A stretch of DNA of 64,000 bases from Arcobacter sp. (GTDB lineage: Bacteria > Campylobacterota > Campylobacteria > Campylobacterales > Arcobacteraceae), in the NCBI GenBank assembly GCA_002869565.1, contig PKUJ01000027.1, forward strand, positions 256,801 to 320,800, written 5' to 3'. Position 1 is the first letter of the stretch; each line of letters opens with the position of its first letter. The notes beneath the pieces were generated by a model that was not told where the DNA came from, made no database searches, and saw only the letters and a list, made by a program, of their open reading frames with translations. Of this stretch, positions 26,014-35,097 are shown one piece after another. Position numbers and translations under genes: made by a program.

Positions 26014-26840
26014 GATATGCATTTTTAGATGAAGAAGCAAAAAAAGAGATTAGACGTTCTATTTTAAAAGCCATTGCAATTCCCGGTTATATAGTCTCTT
26101 TTGCTTCACGAGAGCTACCTGTAGCTAGAGGTTGGGGTACTGGGGGACTTCAAATAACACTTGCAATGATTAATGAAAAGGATACTTTAAAAGTAATTGA
26201 TCAAGGTTGTGATGGAAGCGTAAATGCAGTAAACATAAGAAATTTTATAAAATCAGTTACAAATGTAGAAACAACAGTTGATACAAAAGAAGCTAGTATT
26301 ATTCAAACAAGACATAGAATCCCTGAAATCGAATTGCAAGAGCGACAAACACTTGTCTTTCAAGTTCCAATTCCTGATATTATGGAGACTGTTGAGCCAA
26401 ATTTAGGAAAACAAAAATTACTTCATGCAAATGCTGATTATTCTAAACTTTGGGTACTTTTATATGAAGATACTTCACAATTTGGGGATTCAAGGATTTC
26501 AAATAGATATCCAGTGATGGTAAATCATAGATATGCAATGGATCCAAGTCCTATTCCTAAATATGATACTCCAAAACTTGGTAACTCAAAAGCTTTACAA
26601 CTGTTTGGCGCAGGGAGAGAAAAAAAGATTTATGCAATTCCTCCTTATACTGATGTAAAGCCCCTAAAGTTTGAAGATAGAGAGTTTAAAGTGGAAAACT
26701 TTGGTGATAAAGTTTGTTCAAGATGTGGAAGTAATGAATCATTTTTAGATGAAGTATATGATGATGAAGGCTTGACTCATTATTACTGTAATGATACAGA
26801 TTTTTGTGACAATAGATTAGAAATAGGGGACAAAAAATGA
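26010..26840 (+). CDS. phnJ: C-P lyase catalytic subunit PhnJ
   Basis: 276 residues. This radical-SAM enzyme breaks the carbon-phosphorus bond. The C-terminal cysteine set is intact: VCSRCGSN followed by YYCNDTDFCDNR, matching the known Cys spacing used for the [4Fe-4S] cluster and thiyl chemistry. RGWGTGGLQITLAMI and LYEDTSQFGDSRISNRYPV are further family blocks. Intact PhnJ means that the pathway should release the alkane, for example methane from methylphosphonate. Confidence 0.96.
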   Translation: MRYAFLDEEAKKEIRRSILKAIAIPGYIVSFASRELPVARGWGTGGLQITLAMINEKDTLKVIDQGCDGSVNAVNIRNFIKSVTNVETTVDTKEASIIQTRHRIPEIELQERQTLVFQVPIPDIMETVEPNLGKQKLLHANADYSKLWVLLYEDTSQFGDSRISNRYPVMVNHRYAMDPSPIPKYDTPKLGNSKALQLFGAGREKKIYAIPPYTDVKPLKFEDREFKVENFGDKVCSRCGSNESFLDEVYDDEGLTHYYCNDTDFCDNRLEIGDKK

Positions 26841-27673
26841 TACTTGATATGAAAAATGTTTCAAAAGTATTTGGAAAATTTTGTTCAAAATGTTTGGAAA
26901 CAACAGGGGCTGAATTTAACAGTTCTATTTGTCCTACTTGTAAAAGTGTTGTGGGAGTAAATGATATAAATCTTGTTTTATCTCAAGGTGAAGTTTTAGG
27001 AATAGTTGGAGAAAGTGGTAGTGGTAAATCTACACTTTTACAATTAATCTATCAAGACCAAAAAGCAAGTTTGGGTGAAATATTTGTAAAAGATTTTGTA
27101 GGAAAAGATGGAAAGAAAAAAAATATCTTAGATGCTAACTTAAATGAGTTGTCATTTTTACGAAACTCTTTAATGTCAATGATATATCAAAACCCAAGAT
27201 TAGGACTTAATTATAAATTTTCAGCGGGTGGAAATATTGCAGAAAAAGTAATTATGAGCGGAAATAAAAAATATGATGAGATAAGAGATAGAGCTCTTTA
27301 TTTTCTTGATAAAACTGAAATCCCAGTAAGTAGAATTGATGATTATCCCGAATATTTTTCAGGAGGACAACAACAACGAATACAAATTTCAAAAGCTTTA
27401 TCTTCAAATCCAAAGATATTACTTTTGGATGAGCCTACAACTGGACTTGATTTATCTGTTCAAGCAAAGATTCTTGATTTGATTAAAGAGTTACAACATG
27501 AAATTGGTTTTGCGATGATTGTTGTATCTCATGATTTAGGTGTCATAAAACATCTAACAGATATTACAGTTGTAATGAAAAATGGACAAATAGTTGAAAA
27601 AGGTTTAACAGACCAAGTTCTTGAAGATCCACAACATGCATATACACAATTACTTGTGTCATCTATTTTATAA
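26837..27673 (+). CDS. phnK: C-P lyase ABC-type subunit PhnK
   Basis: 278 residues. Walker A GESGSGKST, signature FSGGQQQRIQISKAL, Walker B ILLLDEPTTGLD. Residues about 15-38 hold an inserted four-cysteine motif (CSKC...CPTC), as found in many non-enterobacterial PhnK proteins and possibly a zinc or Fe-S site. PhnK binds the PhnJ core as an ATP-driven module and does not act as a transporter. ATGA overlap with phnJ. Confidence 0.94.
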   Translation: MILDMKNVSKVFGKFCSKCLETTGAEFNSSICPTCKSVVGVNDINLVLSQGEVLGIVGESGSGKSTLLQLIYQDQKASLGEIFVKDFVGKDGKKKNILDANLNELSFLRNSLMSMIYQNPRLGLNYKFSAGGNIAEKVIMSGNKKYDEIRDRALYFLDKTEIPVSRIDDYPEYFSGGQQQRIQISKALSSNPKILLLDEPTTGLDLSVQAKILDLIKELQHEIGFAMIVVSHDLGVIKHLTDITVVMKNGQIVEKGLTDQVLEDPQHAYTQLLVSSIL

Positions 27674-27683
27674 GGAAAAAGAG

Positions 27684-28373
27684 TTGATTAGATTAGAAGT
27701 TAAAAATTTGAATAAATCCTTTAAAGTTCACACAAGAGGTGGAATTGAGGTAAAAGGTTTTGAAAATATTAATTTAGAAGTAAGACAAGGTGAATTCTTA
27801 TCTCTTTATGGTCCAAGTGGTGCGGGTAAGTCATCTATTTTAAAAACACTTTTTAGAACTTATACAACTTCAAGTGGAGAGATTATCTTTCATAAAGATA
27901 ATGGCAAAACAATTGATATTTCAATTGCAAGTGAAAGTGAAATATTAAATCTTAGAAAATCTGAGATTGGATATGTATCACAATTTTTACAAATCTTACC
28001 AAGAGTTAGCGCTGTTGATGTTGTATCTGAACAATTAGTATTTAAAGGTGAAAGTGAAGATGTTTCAAGAGTAAAAGCTAAAGAGCTTTTGGATTATTTA
28101 TCAATTAGAGAAGAGTTATTTGATTTGTCTCCTTTGACTTTCTCTGGTGGTGAACAGCAAAGAGTAAATATTGCCAAAGGTATTATTGCTCCTAAATCAC
28201 TTTTATTATTAGATGAACCAACTGCTTCTCTAGATAAAACAAACACAATGAAAGTTGTTGAAAAATTAAAAGTTTTAAAAGAGAAAGGTGTATCAATGGT
28301 TGGTATTTTTCATGACTTAGAAGCTATGGAAGTAATTAGTGACAAAATTTATAAATTAGAAAGAGTAGGATAA
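27684..28373 (+). CDS. phnL: C-P lyase ABC-type subunit PhnL
   Basis: 229 residues from TTG 27684, with AAGGA seven bases upstream. A longer frame reaches back into phnK but its extra residues are the out-of-frame phnK end. Walker A GPSGAGKSS, signature FSGGEQQRVNIAKGI, Walker B LLLLDEPTASLD. PhnL pairs with PhnK on the core complex. The phnM ATG follows directly after its stop codon. Confidence 0.93.
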   Translation: MIRLEVKNLNKSFKVHTRGGIEVKGFENINLEVRQGEFLSLYGPSGAGKSSILKTLFRTYTTSSGEIIFHKDNGKTIDISIASESEILNLRKSEIGYVSQFLQILPRVSAVDVVSEQLVFKGESEDVSRVKAKELLDYLSIREELFDLSPLTFSGGEQQRVNIAKGIIAPKSLLLLDEPTASLDKTNTMKVVEKLKVLKEKGVSMVGIFHDLEAMEVISDKIYKLERVG

Positions 28374-29513
28374 ATGGAAACTATTTTAAGAAGCAAAAAT
28401 GTTTTAATAAACGATGCTTTTATTCCCGCTGATATAGTAATTCAAGGCGAGTTTATTAAAAGAGTTGATGAATATGGAGTAAATGAAGTAGCAGTTGATT
28501 TAGGAGATAAAAAAATTGCTCCTGGAATTGTAGATTTACATTCTGATGCCATTGAAAAAGAGATAGAACCTAGACCAAATGCAACTTTTCCTGTAGCTTT
28601 TGCAGTTGCCGAACTTGATAAAAAGCTTTCAATGGCTGGAGTAACAACCATGTTTCATGCTATAGGATTTGAAGATAATCCTAAAAAGAAGAGAAGTATT
28701 GATTTAGCTAAACATCAAATTGAAGAGATATTTAATGCAAATAAAAAGCATTTAGGTGTTGATAATTTTATTCATGCAAGATTTGAGTTAAGTGCTGATG
28801 AAGCAGTAGAACCAATCAAAGAAGTTATATCAAAAGGTATGGTAAAACTTGTTTCTCTTATGGATCATTCTCCTGGTCAAGGGCAGTTTAAATCACTTGA
28901 ATCTTTTCAGACATATTATGGAAATTATTATGGCTTAAATGAAGAAGAAATTCAAACTGTAGTAAATAAAAAGATGAATAAAGATGAAAAGAAGATAAAT
29001 GATTTAATTTCTTTTGTAAAAGAGCATAATATTACTTTGCTAAGTCATGATGATGATTGTATTGAAAAGCTTGATGGACTTTTAAATTTAGGTGTTCAAA
29101 TTTCTGAATTCCCCCTTGATTTAGAAGTTGCTAAATATGCAGTTAGTAAAGGAATTGCTACAGGAATGGGAGCACCAAATATCGTTAGAGGTGGAAGTCA
29201 AAGTGGAAATATAGCGGCTATTGAACTTGTACGAGAAGGTGTATGTAAATATTTATGTTCAGATTATCATCCAACTTCAATGTTGCAAGCAGTTTATAGA
29301 ATGAAAGAAGATGCAAACTTAGATTTAGCACTTGGTTTTTCTATGATTACAAGTACCCCTGCAATATATGCAAATCTTGACGATAGGGGTGTAATTGCTA
29401 AAGATAAGAGAGCAGATATTATTGTAATAGATGATACTCATATTCCAAAAGTGGTATTAACACTTAAAGATGGAGAATCAATTTACAATGGTATTAGAGG
29501 TTTTAAACTTTAA
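28374..29513 (+). CDS. phnM: Alpha-D-ribose 1-methylphosphonate 5-triphosphate diphosphatase
   Basis: 379 residues, amidohydrolase fold. Metal-binding blocks: VDLHSDAIEKEIEPRP (HxD), later HDDD (about 226-229) and CSDYHPTSM. It removes pyrophosphate from the ribosyl-phosphonate triphosphate before PhnJ acts. It is the last of the core phnGHIJKLM block. A 60-nt gap follows with a possible mini-ORF. Confidence 0.95.
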   Translation: METILRSKNVLINDAFIPADIVIQGEFIKRVDEYGVNEVAVDLGDKKIAPGIVDLHSDAIEKEIEPRPNATFPVAFAVAELDKKLSMAGVTTMFHAIGFEDNPKKKRSIDLAKHQIEEIFNANKKHLGVDNFIHARFELSADEAVEPIKEVISKGMVKLVSLMDHSPGQGQFKSLESFQTYYGNYYGLNEEEIQTVVNKKMNKDEKKINDLISFVKEHNITLLSHDDDCIEKLDGLLNLGVQISEFPLDLEVAKYAVSKGIATGMGAPNIVRGGSQSGNIAAIELVREGVCKYLCSDYHPTSMLQAVYRMKEDANLDLALGFSMITSTPAIYANLDDRGVIAKDKRADIIVIDDTHIPKVVLTLKDGESIYNGIRGFKL

Positions 29514-29527
29514 GAAAGGAGTTTCTC

Positions 29528-29596
29528 ATGGTTACTATATTTAGAAGTATATTACATTTAGAGGTTAGATATAATGACAGAAATAAAAAGTCATAA
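29528..29596 (+). other. Possible 22-codon mini-ORF
   Basis: ATG 29528 has AAAGGA seven bases upstream, the best Shine-Dalgarno in the phnM-transferase gap. It codes 22 residues (MVTIFRSILH...) and runs over the start of the transferase at 29574. It may be a coupling leader for the transferase, or the relic of an earlier start. Nothing in the peptide is recognisable. Confidence 0.25.
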
Positions 29597-30212
29597 TCCC
29601 GAAATAGATTTTTCCTTAGGAATTAAACCTTTTATATTTCCAAAAGCTATAGTAGAAAACTGTAGCTTTGGAGAGTATACAGAAGTTAGAGATTATGTAA
29701 ATATAAGTGATTCAATCATGGACAATTATTCATATGTTTGTGAGTATTCACAAATTACAAATTCGCATATTGGTAAGTTTGTAAATATAGCTTCAAATGT
29801 TAGAATAAACCCTGGTTTTCATCCTTATGAAATGCCCTGTCAACACCATTTGTTATATAGAAGAAAACAGTATGGATTTGGAGAAAATGATGAAGCCTTT
29901 TTCAATTATAGAAAAGTTCAAAAAGTAAAAATAGGGCATGATGTTTGGATTGGTCATGGAGCAGTTATTATGCCTGGTATTACAGTAGGGAATGGGTCAA
30001 TTATTGGCGCAAATGCTGTTGTAACCAAAGATGTACCAGCTTATGCTATAGTTGCAGGAGTAAGTTCAAAAATATTAAAATACAGATTTAGTAAAGAGAT
30101 TATTAATAAATTAGAAGAGATATCTTGGTGGGATTGGACTCATGAAGAGATAACTTTACGAATTGATGATTTAAAAGATATTAGAGAATTTATTTACAAA
30201 TATTCAAAATAA
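29574..30212 (+). CDS. Hexapeptide-repeat transferase of phosphonate operons
   Basis: 212 residues with left-handed beta-helix repeats (for example IGKFVNIASNVRI, IGHGAVIMPGITVGNGSIIGA). It matches the transferase family that recurs in phn operons (TIGR03308 type); its acceptor is not established. It may acetylate aminoalkylphosphonates, replacing PhnO, which is absent here. It lies between phnM and phnN. Confidence 0.82.
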   Translation: MTEIKSHNPEIDFSLGIKPFIFPKAIVENCSFGEYTEVRDYVNISDSIMDNYSYVCEYSQITNSHIGKFVNIASNVRINPGFHPYEMPCQHHLLYRRKQYGFGENDEAFFNYRKVQKVKIGHDVWIGHGAVIMPGITVGNGSIIGANAVVTKDVPAYAIVAGVSSKILKYRFSKEIINKLEEISWWDWTHEEITLRIDDLKDIREFIYKYSK

Positions 30213-30221
30213 GAAGGTAAT

Positions 30222-30752
30222 ATGAATACTAAAATTATTTTAATTGTGGGACCTAGTGGAGTTGGAAAAGATACTCTTTTAAGAGAAGCAAAAAAATCTT
30301 TGCCTGAAGGTTTTAATTTTTTAAATAGGTATATTACAAGAGCACCTTGCTCTAATGAAGATAATTTTTATTTAGATGAATATGCTTTTGAAATTTTAAA
30401 ACATAAAAGTTTTTTTATCTCAACTTGGAATGCCCATGATAACTATTATGGTATTGCAAAGAACTCTATTAAAAATGGTATAAATATTATCTCTATTTCA
30501 AGATCTAAAATCAAAGATTTTGAAAATTCTTACGATAATGTTTTTACGATAAATATAACTGTACCAAAAGAAAATTTAAGAAAAAGATTAGAAAATAGGG
30601 CAAGAGAGACTGAATCAGAGATAGAACAAAGACTTAATAGAACTTATGAAAAAATTGAAGCTGAAAATTTAATAGAGTTTGATAATAGCGGAGAGTTAGA
30701 AGTCTCTTCAATGAAATTTGTCAAATTATTAAAGAGTTTTACTGATGAGTAG
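30222..30752 (+). CDS. phnN: Ribose 1,5-bisphosphate phosphokinase
   Basis: 176 residues. P-loop GPSGVGKDTLL near residue 9, then NRYITRAP, which binds the sugar phosphate in this guanylate-kinase-like family. It makes PRPP from ribose 1,5-bisphosphate, the last step of the C-P lyase pathway. Its end overlaps the following gene by 8 nt. Confidence 0.92.
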   Translation: MNTKIILIVGPSGVGKDTLLREAKKSLPEGFNFLNRYITRAPCSNEDNFYLDEYAFEILKHKSFFISTWNAHDNYYGIAKNSIKNGINIISISRSKIKDFENSYDNVFTINITVPKENLRKRLENRARETESEIEQRLNRTYEKIEAENLIEFDNSGELEVSSMKFVKLLKSFTDE

Positions 30753-31422
30753 ATTAAAGTTAGCAACTTATAATCTCTGGAAAGATGATGGGGAATTCCC
30801 AAAAAGAATACAAGAAATTCCTAATAATATAAGAAAAAATCTTTTTGATATCATTTGTCTACAAGAAGATTATTGTTCATCTGATTTTTCAAGTAGCAAA
30901 TTCTTAAATATTGAATTAGATTACCATTATATAAGCACTCCAACTAGAATGAAATTGAGAAATAATCAACTAAGTAGTTCAAATCTTACAGTTTTATCTA
31001 AATATGAAATGAAACTTTTAGATGAAATCTATTTTAGGAAAAGTGAGGATGAAGAGAGAGCTTGTCAATTTATTGAATTTGAGTTTGAAAAGAAAAAAGC
31101 ACTTTTAGTAAATACTCATTTGTGTCATTTGAGTAGTTCTAATAGAGTTTTTCAAATTAATACAATATTAAAAGAGCTTGACAAATATGAACATGATATT
31201 ATATTTTTTTGTGGTGATTTAAATGCTATCCCTATTTATGATGAAATTAATATAATAAGAGAAAATGGTTTTGAAGATAAAAATAAAGAGTTTACTCATC
31301 AAGATAAAGTTACTTTAGATTATATTTTTCATAAAACAGAGTCAAAATTAAATATTGAAAGTAAAGTTATGTTAAAAGATTTTAGTGACCATTATTGTTT
31401 AATTAATACTTTTAAATTTTAA
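30745..31422 (+). CDS. Endonuclease/exonuclease/phosphatase-fold enzyme in phn operon
   Basis: 225 residues. The EEP catalytic set is complete: YNLW, LQED, NTHL, CGDLNA and FSDHYCL. Family members hydrolyse phosphodiesters or phosphomonoesters with Mg2+. It is not a standard phn gene, yet it overlaps phnN by 8 nt and precedes phnP, so it is surely cotranscribed. It may process a cyclic or linear ribose-phosphate intermediate, or release ester-linked phosphonates from larger molecules. The role is inferred from context only. Confidence 0.82.
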   Translation: MSRLKLATYNLWKDDGEFPKRIQEIPNNIRKNLFDIICLQEDYCSSDFSSSKFLNIELDYHYISTPTRMKLRNNQLSSSNLTVLSKYEMKLLDEIYFRKSEDEERACQFIEFEFEKKKALLVNTHLCHLSSSNRVFQINTILKELDKYEHDIIFFCGDLNAIPIYDEINIIRENGFEDKNKEFTHQDKVTLDYIFHKTESKLNIESKVMLKDFSDHYCLINTFKF

Positions 31423-31448
31423 TATATTTTAGATAACTTGGATTATAA

Positions 31449-32186
31449 ATGAAATTAAATTTTTTAGGAAGTGCTGACAGTGCTGGAATTCCAGTTCATA
31501 ACTGTTTATGTAGTATTTGTAGTGATTATAGAAAAAAAGGTATAAGAAATCTTTCCACAAGTGCATACTTTGAACTTGAAGATGGGGTTATATTACTTGA
31601 TGCAGGAATAGAAAATATATCTAATATTTTTGATACAAAAAAAATAAAAGCAATTTTATTGACACATTTTCATGCTGACCACTGTTTGGGACTTTTAAGA
31701 TTAAGACATTCAAATGATAAAATAAATTGTTTTCATCCGGAAGATAAAGAGGGGTTTTCTGATTTATTTAAACATAATCATTCTCTTTCATTCTCTGAAA
31801 TAGTAGCTTTCCAAAAAATGAGTTTAGATAAGTTGTTAATAACTTCTATTCCTCTAAAACATTCAAAAAATACTCTAGGATATTTTATTGAGTACAAAAA
31901 TAAAACTATAGTTTACCTAACAGATTGTTTTGCTTTAGAAGATGAAAGTTTAAATTTTCTAAAAAATAAAACAATAGACTATGCTTTTATAGACGCTTGT
32001 TACGATGAGAGAAAAATAAGTGGAAATCATCTTAATTATTTACAAGCTAGTAAAATATTAGATGACTTAGAAGTTAAAAATGGATTTTTAATGCATATTT
32101 CACATTCTACAAAAGAGTATATAGAAGAGAATAATATAAAGTTAAAATATAAATACCTTGAGCCAAGAGACTCTTTTGAATTTTGA
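31449..32186 (+). CDS. phnP: Phosphoribosyl 1,2-cyclic phosphodiesterase
   Basis: 245 residues, metallo-beta-lactamase fold. Active-site metal motif HFHADHCLGL, an N-terminal structural zinc site HNCLCSICS, LTDC and a late HISHS. It opens the cyclic phosphate left after C-P cleavage to give ribose 1,5-bisphosphate for PhnN. It ends the operon and a bidirectional terminator follows. Confidence 0.93.
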   Translation: MKLNFLGSADSAGIPVHNCLCSICSDYRKKGIRNLSTSAYFELEDGVILLDAGIENISNIFDTKKIKAILLTHFHADHCLGLLRLRHSNDKINCFHPEDKEGFSDLFKHNHSLSFSEIVAFQKMSLDKLLITSIPLKHSKNTLGYFIEYKNKTIVYLTDCFALEDESLNFLKNKTIDYAFIDACYDERKISGNHLNYLQASKILDDLEVKNGFLMHISHSTKEYIEENNIKLKYKYLEPRDSFEF

Positions 32187-32187
32187 T

Positions 32188-32215
32188 GTAAAATAGGCTT
32201 TTAAACCTATTTTAC
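32188..32215. terminator. Bidirectional terminator after phnP
   Basis: GTAAAATAGG (32188-32197) and CCTATTTTAC (32206-32215) form a perfect 10-bp stem with an 8-nt loop. A and T runs within the arms suit both directions. It overlaps the stop codon of the convergent synthetase-like gene. Confidence 0.8.
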
Positions 32216-33385
32216 TATATGTCCTACAAACTTAGACATATTATCTAAGATCTTTCCACCTTTTCTAAATCCAAGTCCACAAGCTTCGTACGCATAGAAT
32301 ACACCTGCTTGATAATAGTTTCCTTCTTCATCTTGAGGAAATTCTATATACTCTTGATAGATTGCTTTGTGACCTTCATATTCACCATCAGTTTTGATAT
32401 CTAGAGAATTATCAGCATTTACAATAGCAATATTTGCACCTTCTCTACCAAAACATCTTTTTTCTACTTGTTTTGTATTTTCTAATGGTTCAAATGATGT
32501 TTCTAAAAGTAGGGGATGATTTGGATATAAATCCCAAAGAATTTTCATGAAACCTTTTGACTGAAACATCAAAGTATATGCAGGATTAAATATGATAGCT
32601 TTTTTATTTGCAATAATTTCATTTAGATAAACTGCTAATTCATTTTCATCAATAGCAATGTCTTCCCAAGGAATAAGTTTAAACCAAAATTCAAAACCTT
32701 CTTCTCCTTTGAAAATACCATCATCACTAAAATTTACTTTATCAATATACTCAAAGTCGGTATTAAATCCTGCTTCATTTGCAATATGTTGTAAAAGTTT
32801 TGTTGTATTTTCATCTTCACTACTACCTTGAATTGATGAAAATAGTATTTTCCATCCAAGTTTTTCATAATATTCATCAAATTTTTCAATGTCTGAATCT
32901 AAAGTTATAATTCTTCTAAAATTATCTTTTAACGCCTCATATAAATTATTAAATTGGCTAGCTTCATTTAGTCCATTTTTCTTCAACATTGCCCACTGTA
33001 CAATGGCAGTTTCAAAAAGTGAAGTGGGAGTATCTGCATTAAATTCAATCAGTTTAATTGGTATACCATCGATTCCTCCAGCTAAATCAAATCTTGAATA
33101 TAGATGCCAATGAACATCCTCTTCCCAAGAGTTTTTAATTGTCTCTACTAAGTTAAAAGGGATATTTATTTCATGGAATAAGTTATTTTCAATAACATGT
33201 TCCCCCGCTTCACAAAACATTTCATATAATTCATTTGCAGCTTCATAATATGCATTTGCTTCATCTTCACTAATTTCAACAATTTGATTTGAAATATATG
33301 AAGTTTCATCACTATCTGTATGCCATGAAAAGCCTATTGAATCTAAATATTCAGGAGTTAATGGTTCTAGTGTTTTTAATTTCAT
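32207..33385 (-). CDS. Glutathionylspermidine synthase-like ATP-grasp protein
   Basis: 392 residues from ATG 33385, which has GGTGG six bases upstream; a TTG six bases earlier is less likely. It matches the GSP_synth (YgiC/YjfC) family: SRFDLAGGIDG, IKLIEFNADTPTSLFETAIVQW and the C-terminal KRCFGREGANIAI. These are ATP-grasp ligases joining a carboxylate to an amine; in bacteria the YgiC type has no proven substrate. It overlaps the UPF0323 gene start-to-stop region, and the pair mirrors the E. coli ygiB-ygiC arrangement. Confidence 0.87.
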   Translation of the reverse strand: MKLKTLEPLTPEYLDSIGFSWHTDSDETSYISNQIVEISEDEANAYYEAANELYEMFCEAGEHVIENNLFHEINIPFNLVETIKNSWEEDVHWHLYSRFDLAGGIDGIPIKLIEFNADTPTSLFETAIVQWAMLKKNGLNEASQFNNLYEALKDNFRRIITLDSDIEKFDEYYEKLGWKILFSSIQGSSEDENTTKLLQHIANEAGFNTDFEYIDKVNFSDDGIFKGEEGFEFWFKLIPWEDIAIDENELAVYLNEIIANKKAIIFNPAYTLMFQSKGFMKILWDLYPNHPLLLETSFEPLENTKQVEKRCFGREGANIAIVNADNSLDIKTDGEYEGHKAIYQEYIEFPQDEEGNYYQAGVFYAYEACGLGFRKGGKILDNMSKFVGHIVK

Positions 33386-33387
33386 AA

Positions 33388-34020
33388 TCAACCACCAAAA
33401 AATGAAGATCTAGATGAGCTAGAAGAAGATTTACTTCCAAAAAAACCACTTTTTTTAGATGAGCTTGATGTACTTGACGAACTTTTTGCTTTTGTAAAAG
33501 AACTTTTAGATTTACTATATGTTTGTGGTGATTTGTATTGTGTTTTTCTTTGATTTTGATAGTTTTGGTTATTGAATAATTTATTTCCAATCCACGAACC
33601 AATCATAGCCCCAGCGATTGAAGACATAAGTACTCCACCTAATCCTAATCCTCCATTTGACATTTCTGGATTAGTTAAAGGAGATGTTCCATTTTCAATT
33701 TTTACATTTTCTGCTTTTACTAATTGATCAATTTCTTCTTTTGAAAGAATTCTTTCTGTTCCATCAGGTTTTCTTAAAACAATAGTTGTTTTAGAAGCGG
33801 GAAACTCATCAGCAATTGTATATTTACCATCTGCACTTTGTTCAATAATTACAAAGGCACCTTGTTTTTGATTTGCATTTGTAAATGCATTATTTTGACC
33901 TTGGTTTTGTTGGTTGTTTGACTTGTCTTCACAGCCAACTAATCCTGAAACTAAAATAGCACCAAGACCTCCAACCATTGCATAGTTTGATATTTTTTTT
34001 ATATGATTTCTTTTTTTCAA
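33388..34020 (-). CDS. UPF0323 family lipoprotein
   Basis: 210 residues. Signal peptide with lipobox LVSGLVGC, then an Asn/Gln-rich stretch, a conserved central domain (KYTIADEFPASKTTIVLRKPDGTERILSKEEIDQLV is its core) and a long Ser/Lys-rich C-terminus ending RSSFFGG. The family is typical of Campylobacterota and has no known function. It is cotranscribed with the glutathionylspermidine-synthase-like gene. Confidence 0.85.
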   Translation of the reverse strand: MKKRNHIKKISNYAMVGGLGAILVSGLVGCEDKSNNQQNQGQNNAFTNANQKQGAFVIIEQSADGKYTIADEFPASKTTIVLRKPDGTERILSKEEIDQLVKAENVKIENGTSPLTNPEMSNGGLGLGGVLMSSIAGAMIGSWIGNKLFNNQNYQNQRKTQYKSPQTYSKSKSSFTKAKSSSSTSSSSKKSGFFGSKSSSSSSRSSFFGG

Positions 34021-34137
34021 TTAATAATCCTTTTTATACTTATCTATGTCATAAAAATATTTGGCTTATACTACTAAATACTTACTATAAAGAAGATGAA
34101 ACAAAAGATATTTTTTTATTATATAAAGTTTTGTTTT

Positions 34138-34770
34138 TTAGGACCAGAGCTGAAATTTAGGTAAGTTTGCTACTGCTTTTAAAATATCAGTTTTTGATAC
34201 TATTCCAACTAAAATATCCTCTTGTGTTACTACGGGAATTGCACTTAATCTAAAATCAACCATAACTTTTGCAACTCTTCTTATATCAGTTATAGGATCT
34301 GTTGTAATAATTTCATCCCAGTATAAATCTTGAAGTTTTCTATTTAATATTGATCTTATACCTTCTATATCGTCAATTATAAGATTTAAAATAAATTTTT
34401 TATTTATCGAAGAGATGATCTTTTGATGTGAATTAAGAATAAGTATTTGGCTTATTTGATGCTCTTTTAATTTATTATATGCATCTATAATTGTATTGTC
34501 TTCTTGAATACAAATACAATTTTTTGTCATTATATCTTTTACATGATAAATTTGCTCAGAAGTATCAATATTTGCAATTTTCTTGTAAGTACTGATAGCT
34601 TCAGTTGTAGAAGAGTTTTCTTTTTTATTAGAAGTTAAAAATTCTTGAAATAAAGTGTCATCATTAGGCTTCATTTCAGTTTTATCAGGGGCTTCAGTTT
34701 TTTTTATTTCATACAAATTATCAACAGTATTTCTAAAACCAACAGAGCCATTTTTATATATTGCAAACAT
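34138..34770 (-). CDS. Twin CBS-domain protein
   Basis: 210 residues. A poorly conserved N-terminal segment (1-78) precedes two CBS modules: VKDIMTKNCICIQEDNTIIDAYNKL (first) and DEIITTDPITDIRRVAKVMVDFRLSAIPVV...GIVSKTDIL (second). CBS pairs bind adenine nucleotides and control partner proteins. No enzyme domain is attached. A 40-nt gap separates it from the Rof-like gene on the same strand. Confidence 0.82.
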   Translation of the reverse strand: MFAIYKNGSVGFRNTVDNLYEIKKTEAPDKTEMKPNDDTLFQEFLTSNKKENSSTTEAISTYKKIANIDTSEQIYHVKDIMTKNCICIQEDNTIIDAYNKLKEHQISQILILNSHQKIISSINKKFILNLIIDDIEGIRSILNRKLQDLYWDEIITTDPITDIRRVAKVMVDFRLSAIPVVTQEDILVGIVSKTDILKAVANLPKFQLWS

Positions 34771-34810
34771 TAGCTATTCCTTTTAATGTATAAGATTAGT
34801 ATTTTATTTT

Positions 34811-35062
34811 TTATACTTCTCTATGTCTTTTTCCATTAAAAGTTATAACTAAGTGTAATTTAATTTTTTCTTTCTCTTTTTTTTCTAATTTTTCTAGAAT
34901 TAAAAATTCAATACCATCAATAACTTCCATAGTTTTAACTATACCTTTTACTGTAAATTTATTTTCTTCTTTTTCATCATAGTATACTATTGTAGATGGA
35001 ATTTTTCTCTGCATTGCAACATTTAATTGGTCAAAGAATTCACAGGATATGGGATTGTACAT
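34811..35062 (-). CDS. Rof-like (Rho-binding antiterminator family) protein
   Basis: 83 residues. The start YNPISCEFFDQLNVAMQR fits the Rof pattern (Y-x-P-I-x-C-x3-D-x-L-x2-A), and the rest shows alternating beta strands with a GIVKTME...GIEFLIL core like the Rof Sm-like barrel. E. coli Rof binds Rho and blocks its loading on RNA. The match is by eye and the C-terminus is more basic than in E. coli Rof. If right, it would modulate Rho-dependent termination. Confidence 0.55.
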   Translation of the reverse strand: MYNPISCEFFDQLNVAMQRKIPSTIVYYDEKEENKFTVKGIVKTMEVIDGIEFLILEKLEKKEKEKIKLHLVITFNGKRHREV

Positions 35063-35097
35063 TTTTACCTTTCTTGAAGTTTAAATTATAATTAGTA

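Noticed and set aside
26837-26960. Four-cysteine insert in PhnK as a novel domain fusion
   Set aside because: Such a C-x2-C...C-x2-C insert is familiar in many PhnK proteins outside enterobacteria.
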